Positions 57,424-64,000 of a DNA stretch of 64,000 nt are shown here, one piece after another. Every line of letters begins with the position of its first letter. The stretch's first letter is position 1. This stretch comes from Pohlia nutans (taxonomy: Eukaryota; Streptophyta; Bryopsida; Bryales; Mniaceae): NCBI GenBank assembly GCA_022496805.1, contig CM040089.1, forward strand, positions 2,172,501 to 2,236,500, given 5' to 3'. The notes beneath the pieces were generated by a model. It worked only from the letters and a program-made list of their open reading frames with translations. It made no database searches and was not told the DNA's origin. The position numbers and the translations under genes are program-made.

Positions 57424-58122
57424 ACATGTCACGGTGACGTAGGGATCAATGCCATTTTGATATCAAAATGATGCAATCTTAACATGCCCGAAGTCAAAAT
57501 GATGTACACTTTACATGAAAATGATACATATTAACCCCTAAATGTGCAACCGTCGAGAAAGTGGACGATTTACAAAATCAAACACAATTTTCTCATTTGT
57601 CATTGACTTTTTGCAATGTGGATTTTTTTGCTATATATTTTATGGGAAGTTAGCTTCATTCATGTGTGATTTGATTAGAAAGGATATGATTTGTGAAATT
57701 CTTACATGCCTCATTTCATGTTGTAGGGATGTACCCAAATTTTTGAAGATTTCAGTGTAAAAGTGCTCTTTAAAAATTCAACTCATAAAAGTAAGCTACC
57801 AAATAATCTCCAAAAATCACTATACTTAGAGTATTACATTTCAACCAATCACAACAAATTCCATGTACAAATTGTCAATATCGTATTCGTAATCAGATTA
57901 CAAAAGAATTTCAAATTTTGAGTTTCAAATCTTATACACAAATATTGGTGACAAATATCATAGATCTAACTGTATGGATAGAATCAAAAATTCATAATGT
58001 ACAACTTTTATTCATATATCAAGTTCAAAATATCCCTCATAGTTACATTTTATAAGACATTTTTGAAATTCTCCAAATCTAATTGACATCAACATGGCAC
58101 TAATCCCTACATCACCGTGGCA
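57424..58122. mobile_element. Inverted-repeat element carrying a partial TTAA element
   Basis: Outer arms CACGGTGACGTAGGGATC and its diverged inverse ATCCCTACATCACCGTG (58099-58118). Inside, a subfamily 1 TTAA element starts after TTAA 57531-57534 and fades near 58085 without its usual right end. Confidence 0.5.
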
Positions 58123-58374
58123 TATGTCATTTTGATGCCATATTGATCAATGTTTTTTTTTTCCGGTGATGTTTAGCTTTTGGCGTTTGCTTCTAAGCAA
58201 CTACCAGAAGCTAAAAGTCGCCCAGAAAAAAGCCACTGGTCAAAATGACATCAAGATGACGCTTGGTGAGTTTATTGATGATGTCAATCTGCCACGGCTG
58301 CGGGCAGCTTGTTTGTAGGAGCCCATGGAAACAGGCTCTTGAAGTTAGGAGGGAATAGAAAGTGGAGGGAGGGA

Positions 58375-58391
58375 GGAGCAAGGAGCGCATG
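58375..58391 (+). promoter_or_regulatory. Conserved upstream block of copy C
   Basis: Identical 17-mer to 12521-12537, 502 bp before the start codon. Confidence 0.5.
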
Positions 58392-58541
58392 TCTGCACAG
58401 AAAAGGGGCCGCACACACCGTAACTTAATGCACGTAACTCCCTCACGCTGCCCTCCACTTACATCGTACCTGTCGCGCCCTCTTCACCCGGCCCGAGCCT
58501 TTCTTGCTCCCCACTTGCCCTCGCACGCACCCGCCCGCCCG

Positions 58542-58630
58542 CTCACACATCTTTCACGCCTCCCGCCCCTCACACATCTTTCACGCCTCCCTCCCTCCCT
58601 CCCTCACACCTCCTTCATGCCTCCCTCACC
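58542..58630 (+). repeat. CT-rich repeats in the copy C leader
   Basis: Units CTCACACATCTTTCACGCC (58543, 58569) and a diverged third (CTCACACCTCCTTCATGCC, 58602). Pyrimidine-rich leader or promoter DNA. Confidence 0.85.
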
Positions 58631-58876
58631 CTCTGCTCTAATCACTCCTTCCCTTCTCTCTTTGAACGCTGCCCTACCGTCGCTGCCTGTCCGCTTCTAA
58701 TTTCCATTTTCCTTTTCATTTTTCTCCCGCGGCAGAAATTTGAGGTGGATCGGATGCGTTCAGGATGATGCTTCGGATCAATTTGTGTGGTTCTTCACGG
58801 TGCCTGTAGGAAGGGAATTGTGCTTGTGACGACGCATTATTATTGTATGCCGGTGGCTAGGGTTGTGGACTGAATA

Positions 58877-60364
58877 ATGGCATTGAGTATGGGCATTCCG
58901 ACGGATTATGCTCTTGACTACTGTAACTACGCAGACCATGAGTATGCCTCGGACTTCACGGATGCAGACTACAACAACGATTCAGAGGACTTGTACGCTT
59001 TTACTCCGCGCGCCTTTGAGCTCACGGTGCCGCGCAGTTCCAAGCGCACGTACGGCTTGTTTCTTGACACTGACGCACTGCCGGAGCGACGGTTGCGCAG
59101 TAGGATTAATGAGCAGCTTGAGCTTCTGCGCGCCGTTATTCCAAATTCTTGCACTGTGAGTACGCCTAAGAACGAAGCTCTTGTGTTATATATATATATA
59201 TATTTATGATACGAGAGGTCGAATAAGCGAGGTATGATAATTGGTGAGTGCATGGCGCTCTTCAATCACAAACGGTGCTGAGAGGTTGAGAAGAGGCAGT
59301 GAAGGTGTTTGACTGAAATGCTCTGTTTTCGGCGATGCAGGATGAGAAGGCGTCAATTCTGACTGGTGCATATGAGTATATCGAGAAGTTGCAGAGACAA
59401 GTGCAAGAACTCCACTACGAGCTCGAATCAGAATCGTGTTGTGATGACGATTTGAGTGCCTGTGAAGACGACTTGAGTCTTTGGGAGGACGACTTCAGCC
59501 CATCGTGCTCGGAAGAAGAAAGGCCTGCGGATTCCAATGCTGCCGTAGAATCAAGCTGTACCAGCTGTTGCGGATGTTCGCAACCGACGGTAGGCCTTCA
59601 TAGCTACTTTTCTTTTGATATTCTTTTTTAATGTTTTACAATAAAATATTGACCTATCAGATCGCTGTGTATCCAAAGACTGACATCTCATTTTTTAACA
59701 TTATCAGGTGGAGGTTGTAAGAACCGATGAAGGTTTGAAAATCCATATAGAGTGTCGGAAAAAACCCGGCTTGTTAGTGGAAATTATGGAGCTGCTGGAG
59801 ACATGTGGTCTGAACGTGGAACCGGCCAGCATAGCATGTCAGGAACATCTTGTATTCGATGGTATGGGATCCGAGGTATAGACATTTCTTCCACCGCATG
59901 CCTTCGGTATTATGTCATGTTGTGTATTGGCGCGTCTTATCATTTCCGTTTCTAGTCGACTTGAAGTGCTTGTATATAAATGATTTAACAAGTAACACAG
60001 TAGCTTACTGGCTACACCATTCTATTTACCGTTGGCGCGTAAAGCAAGTTAAGTTACTTCAGGCTATAGTTTTTTACTGTAGGTAAAATAATACACCTGC
60101 AACAACAAGCTATAGCCTGAAGTAACTTGCTCTGGGCGGCAACACTAAACAGAATGAAAGAATGTATGGTTTAGGCAGGTATACTAACTGAGTTTTATTG
60201 TCATCTGCAATTCATTGCTTTCCTGTACTGACCATTCATCTTGGGTTGTGCAGGTTGAGGGAAACGATGCTACGAATTGTAGATTGTCATCTGCAAGTGC
60301 TGAGGACGTGCAAGCAGGTCTGAGATTGCTTATTGCCGAGCAAACACCAGCAACCCCTCAGTAG
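58877..60364 (+). CDS. bHLH-ACT transcription regulator, copy C (complete)
   Basis: Exons 58877-59155, 59341-59589, 59708-59875 and 60254-60364 (TAG), all GT-AG and phase 0, encode 268 residues. Residues 23-31 contain YASDFTDAD, the N-terminal motif shared with A and B. The HLH lies at about residues 71-117 (PERRLRSRINEQL, then EKASILTGAYEYIEKLQRQV) across the exon 1/2 junction, followed by an acidic, Cys-containing stretch. Exons 3-4 encode the ACT-like domain (VEVV, GLLVEIMELLETCGLNV, ending in RLLIAEQTP). Compared with A/B, exon 3 has the same length (168 bp) but a diverged sequence, and exon 4 is longer. Start chosen as the first ATG of the frame. It is the most intact and most diverged copy and may represent the ancestral gene. 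Intron 3 carries a stem-loop. Confidence 0.9.
60051..60128. repeat. Stem-loop in intron 3 of copy C
   Basis: AAGTTACTTCAGGCTATAG (60051-60069) and its exact complement (60110-60128), separated by 40 bases. The loop carries a second, weaker pairing (TGTAGGT / ACCTGCA). Confidence 0.9.
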
Positions 60365-60682
60365 GAAGCACAGCTCAGATCTTTAGGTGGTCATTGATTA
60401 ACATGACGTCCAAATGTGTAGCGGCCATTCTTTGAAGGACATTTTTGGGCTTGTACATTTATGGTGACAAATCCACCAAAACAGTTATCACTTAGTCATA
60501 GGACAGCAGTTGCAGCCTTCTCATATACTGGCTCCTTTGGAAGAACTTGAGAGAAGTTTTAGTTTAGAAAATTCAACAGGATCATCTTCACCTGGAGTAA
60601 AAAGCAAAGCTCATGCTTTTTCTCATTTTGTGACATTTACGATTTTCCAAACAGTACTTTATATCACAGATGGTTTTTTTAA

Positions 60683-61291
60683 CCCCTAGACGTACCTAGA
60701 AATTACACATTTTCAGTTTACATGAGAAAAATCATCATAACGTACTATTTAGAAGAATATTTCGGAATTGATATACAAATGAAAATAGAAGAATATTTCG
60801 GAATTGATATACAAATGAAAATTCTAGGTTTTGAATTTTAGATTCCATTTGTACGGTTCGGTTCACCAATACTATCACCAATATTTAATTATAAAATCTG
60901 AAAGTTAAAATTAAGACTACTTTCTAAAATTGATTACAAACAAAAATTTAATATTTTTTGAGTAAAATTTGTTGGAATTAATTTGAAATGAGATATTCTT
61001 AAATGTGGCGATTCTTTGAAATTTTTGTGTTCCTTACATCTATTATCTCATTTTTGCAAGGCCACTTTTAAACTATAGTCAATGCAATTTTGGCCTGGTC
61101 AACAACTTGACATACTTCTACATTTGTAATTTTAGGAAAATATGTACTCAAGTATCACTCAATCCAACCATTAGATAGGACAACAACTTGGTGAAATATC
61201 TCCGAACAATTGAATGACTTTCATCCAAGCATAAATGAAAACGTAGGGTGAGTTTGAATCTGTAGAAACTGGTCGCTGTGACGTTTAGGGG
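60683..61291. mobile_element. TTAA-flanked element, subfamily 2, inverted
   Basis: CCCCTAGACGTACC to GCTGTGACGTTTAGGGG with TTAA at 60679-60682 and 61292-61295. It sits about 300 bp after copy C. Contains a 36-bp tandem duplication (GAAGAATATTTCGGAATTGA at 60751 and 60787). Confidence 0.75.
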
Positions 61292-61295
61292 TTAA

Positions 61296-61689
61296 TCCAT
61301 CTGACGTTCTACGGACGGAGGAGACTATTGTGGCTCTGTACCATTGTACATCTGTGCTGCCTGTTTGTCAATCAGACGTTCTTTTCCATAAAGTGCACTG
61401 GAGCTCGCCCTGCCAAACTATACTAGTACAGTAAAAGAACACTCGCAAGTCTGACTCCATTATTATTCTTGTCTGTAAGTTAATAAGTGCATGGTCATTT
61501 ATATATGTTCCAATTAGCCACTATATAAACGACAATTATTTTATTTTATTTTATTTCTTCCTGTAAGTCATCAAACTTTCAGATTTTTGATAAAATTTTG
61601 AAATTGCAGTAAAAGATTGAAGGAAAAATGATGAAAATTCGTATCAAATACAGAATATGCTAAGACTGAAAATTTCATTGCCATTGCTG
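61296..61689. other. Unassigned stretch
   Basis: No gene or paired termini seen. Contains a tttta repeat near 61540. Confidence 0.4.
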
Positions 61690-61830
61690 TATATCAATTT
61701 TTGCAGGATTGCAGCCACTTGCATACCCCGCCATGCAATTTGAACTTGGGAGCACTCCCAGAACCAGTGCAGAATTATCTCTTCTGCATTATCGTCGCAG
61801 ACGTTGCGCGTGGTGTCGACCTGATTTGAT
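61690..61830 (-). pseudogene. LINE zinc-binding (zf-RVT-like) remnant
   Basis: On the minus strand a frame reads TRNVCDDNAEEIILHWFWEC, then QIAW, matching the C..C..E..H.(F)W.C..A..W pattern near the C-terminus of plant LINE proteins, with the second Cys lost. A stop lies just upstream (TAG near 61837). Possibly part of a minus-strand LINE that also includes 62870-63148. Confidence 0.45.
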
Positions 61831-61940
61831 ACTGCACACTACCTTGTGCCACACCTGCAATACGAAAGTAAATCCACCCCGCGAAATATTTTGGGCGGCC
61901 ACCAGCCTCTGCTGCAACCCCCGTCCGCCTCGCTATCCGC

Positions 61941-62327
61941 TTAGTGGGGTCTCCTGACCTGTAGACTGCGCGACCTCCATGAATCCAAACTTGCCATGCA
62001 ATCCGTAAGACTCCCCACCCTCATTACCATTGCCGCGTACCAGAGCTCATCGTCCCGCAGTGGGTAGGACCCTTGAATGTCGTACGCGTAGGCAAGGATG
62101 TCGTAGGTGTCGTCGTCTACGTTGTTCCGCGTCAAGACCAGCTCGCGCATGGCCATGGAATCAGACCCGTTCAACGTCAAATCGGGGAAGAACAGCCTGC
62201 GGTGTTGGATCGTGTCCTCCACTGCGATGGACAGACGGTTTAAACCTTCGCGTAGTACGTCTCTTGTGACGCCGACAATGGGACATGAAACGGGCGCGTG
62301 TCCGCCAAGGTTATTTCGCCAAAACAA
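61941..62327 (-). CDS. Unrecognised ORF, GC-richer than its surroundings
   Basis: 128 codons on the minus strand (LNRLSIAVEDTIQHRRLFF, DDELWYAAMVMRVG). Base composition is clearly higher in GC than neighbouring DNA, suggesting an exon or captured gene fragment. I recognise no domain. The opposite strand is also partly open. It may belong with 62471-62680. Confidence 0.3.
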   Translation of the reverse strand: MFWRNNLGGHAPVSCPIVGVTRDVLREGLNRLSIAVEDTIQHRRLFFPDLTLNGSDSMAMRELVLTRNNVDDDTYDILAYAYDIQGSYPLRDDELWYAAMVMRVGSLTDCMASLDSWRSRSLQVRRPH

Positions 62328-62470
62328 CTTAATTCAGCTGCGGCGGTTAGCGGGACTCTGCTCTCGACGACACTATATCGGCAGCTTTCTTCCTTACCCA
62401 TCGCATAACAGCTTCGAACTCGTTGTCATCATGCTCGAAGGGTAGTGGCAAGTCCCATGGCCCTGCCCCC

Positions 62471-62680
62471 TCACGTACAGACGACTCGATACAAAGATGA
62501 CCATTGCCAGATCGCCCAATCCTCCCTTGAGCAGACCTTGAGGTCGTACTCATGGAGCTTCATCGCGAACCACTCCTCCCGTTGGTCCCTGAGCCGCTGT
62601 CGCGCCTCCCTTTGCGCCTTTGTGGCTCGTTCGTGCTTGAGTACCGCATCGTGATGAAGCTTGAACTTCTTGATCTCCAT
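62471..62680 (-). CDS. Unrecognised charged helical ORF fragment
   Basis: 69 codons starting MEIKKFKLHHDAVLKHERAT, rich in Lys, Arg and Glu and probably alpha-helical. Similar charged segments occur in Myb/SANT-like accessory proteins of plant transposons and in many unrelated proteins, so no call is made. Its frame continues upstream without a Met to about 62750. Confidence 0.3.
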   Translation of the reverse strand: MEIKKFKLHHDAVLKHERATKAQREARQRLRDQREEWFAMKLHEYDLKVCSREDWAIWQWSSLYRVVCT

Positions 62681-62778
62681 CGACTTTCCGTACTCCCCTC
62701 CACAGGTGACTTTGCGGCAGTCACCGATTCTTCTGACTGGGGTTGTGCACTCCGGCGAAAAAATAACTGGATTCTGTC

Positions 62779-62813
62779 TATTTGTGCCAAAAAAAAAAAA
62801 ATAAAAAAAAACT
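62779..62813 (+). mobile_element. Probable LINE tail
   Basis: CTATTTGTGCC followed by an A-rich run, like the tails at 16031 and 29571. Only about 11 bases match before the A run, so this is weak. Confidence 0.35.
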
Positions 62814-62869
62814 GGTTACCAAAGGGTGCTAGCGAATTGCAGATTGTTTTCCAACTACAAAATTCGGTA

Positions 62870-63148
62870 TCAAAGAGACCATATTGATATTCTATGTGCT
62901 TCCCGATCTGTGATAAAGGATAGCATATCCGTTGACCAGGCATCCCTAACATACCTAAGAAGCCCAGCATTAAACAGAGACGTAGCTCTTTGTTTGGAGA
63001 AGCTTGGACCTATAATTGCATTGAACCCAGGACACCACCAAAATTCCAAACTCAGCCATTCATCATATGAAGTAGGCAGAAGACAAGTGAGATCACTCAC
63101 CAAAAGTTTCCATGCAGCCGTGGTTGGTTTCCAAACGCATGATCCCAT
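62870..63148 (-). pseudogene. Possible LINE inter-domain fragment
   Basis: A 92-codon minus-strand ORF includes WLSLEFWWCPGFNAIIG and LLRYVRDAWSTD. This pattern is reminiscent of the segment between RT and the zinc finger in plant LINEs. The similarity is faint and the plus strand is also open. Confidence 0.25.
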
Positions 63149-63501
63149 TTTCTCTAGTGCTAGAAATAGGAATCGAAATCTACTTCATCGTATGCCTTAG
63201 AAAAATCTAGTTTCAAAAAAAGCAAAGGTCAAAGCAAGATACAGATGATGTTTTTGCCGCTTGTATATTTACATGTACTAACTACTTGAAGTTGAGTTAG
63301 ATTAAGAACGCCATTTAGGATTTCCACATTCCGTCAGAGGAGCAATTATGGCAGCTGAATCATGCTTCTGACTTGTGAAGACGAAATTATTTATTACTGT
63401 TACATCGAACTACAGAAGTAAAGCTTCAAGTTGCGCTTTTGCTTCTCATGGAAGCCAGTGACACCATAACTTACCAGTGAATCTGGTACATGACTCTCAA
63501 G

Positions 63502-63746
63502 TTACTCCTTCATGGTGCTACTGGAGCTTCTATCTTTTAACAATGCCATGAACCAGTCCCTAGAGCGCAAGGACTCCAGATCGGCATCTTGGCCTAAATC
63601 GTAGCCTGCAATGGCGTCGACAGACGCCAGCTGATTTAAGGCTTTGGCTGCCTCGGCTTCCTGCCCAGCTAGTGCCGCTGCACATGCCAGATTGTACAGG
63701 GCATCGGACTGTTCTTCAAAGCTCAACTTGTACTTGTACTCCGTGT
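63502..63746 (-). CDS. Last exon of a TPR-like protein gene (5' part outside window)
   Basis: On the minus strand an acceptor TTTGCAG at 63747-63753 is followed by an open frame from 63746 to TAA 63502-63504. It reads TEYKYKLSFEEQSDALYNLA, then CAAALAGQEAEAAKALNQLA and DADLESLRSRDWFMALLKD, ending in a Ser run. The NLACxxALxGxxxxAxxxL helix pair is a tetratricopeptide-like repeat. The DxDLexLRxxxxFxxLL tail is common in chloroplast or bacterial-type TPR proteins, where such repeats mediate protein contacts. The upstream exons lie beyond the window, so the full protein and its location cannot be named. Confidence 0.6.
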
Positions 63747-63802
63747 CTGCAAAGGCCCACAGGTACCATTATCACCTCTCATGAAAATCGGGAGTTAAGG
63801 TA

Positions 63803-63911
63803 GAGCATAATTTTTCTGTCGCTTTGAGTATCCTCAATGCAACACTGTAAAAGGGGCGGCATGGCATTTCTCATTTATGCTGCCTTCTACAGTGTTGCAT
63901 TAAGGATGCTC
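63803..63911. mobile_element. Short hairpin MITE
   Basis: Starts GAGCATAATTTTTC and ends GGATGCTC. Internal arms CAATGCAACACTGTA (63836) and TACAGTGTTGCATTA (63889) form a strong stem. Followed by TTA; the left flank is GTA. Confidence 0.6.
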
Positions 63912-63914
63912 TTA

Positions 63915-64000
63915 GAGCATGCACACCCTTCTCCCTTCAATTCACCCCTTGACCACTATAATCACATCCAAAATTTGGTGTCACAAGCTATCGTCTCCAC
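63915..64000. mobile_element. Start of another PIF/Harbinger-like MITE, cut by window end
   Basis: GAGCATGCACACCC after TTA (63912-63914) matches the terminus pattern of 6848 and 51298. Its right end is outside the window. Confidence 0.4.

Noticed and set aside
2775..61291. CCCTAAA at the element ends as interstitial telomere repeats
   Set aside because: Each occurrence is a single unit at a transposon terminus next to TTAA, never a tandem run.

Overview
This is eukaryotic nuclear DNA, almost certainly from a land plant. The only convincing host genes have phase-0 GT-AG introns and encode plant-type bHLH-ACT regulators. The rest is a dense layer cake of plant-style transposons in AT-rich sequence. 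A non-flowering plant (bryophyte, lycophyte or fern) seems plausible, because a Tc1-type DD34E element and many TTAA-flanked elements are not typical of flowering plants. That placement is inference.

Host genes. Three bHLH-ACT genes lie on the + strand: A (1-1113, cut at the window start), B (13154-14225) and C (58877-60364). Each has four coding exons in the same arrangement. A and B are a recent pair, nearly identical from the end of intron 1 to well past the stop but diverged in exon 1. C is an older paralogue. B and C share a 17-bp identical block upstream of their starts. At the right end (63502-63746, - strand) is the last exon of a TPR-like gene. No other stretch looks like an intact host gene.

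Mobile DNA. The centrepiece (about 32.65-46.0 kb) is nested three deep. A TTAA-flanked DNA element was entered at a TA by a Tc1-like transposon (32789-45157), which was itself entered by a 9.56-kb Ty3-type LTR retrotransposon (33735-43296). The Tc1-like element has 577-bp terminal inverted repeats and a frameshifted DD34E transposase. The retrotransposon has LTRs about 97.5% identical, a broken gag and pol, and an extra third ORF. It is strikingly enriched in the pentamer TACCG/CGGTA, in LTRs as well as coding DNA.

Elsewhere there are at least 13 two-ended copies (500-1200 bp) of TTAA-flanked elements starting CCCC and ending GGGG. There are also Tc1/mariner MITEs with CAGTxGGGT ends, two Stowaway-like MITEs, Mutator-like MITEs with 9-bp duplications, and a head-to-tail array of 303-bp MITEs with 3-bp TNA duplications (51298-52856). 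Several LINE 3' ends share one tail sequence. A four-level nest lies at 15505-16738. In several cases an unoccupied paralogue elsewhere in the window shows the site before insertion.

No tRNA, rRNA, CRISPR or bacterial operon structure was seen. The long AT-rich stretches between the listed features hold only short or degenerate repeats.
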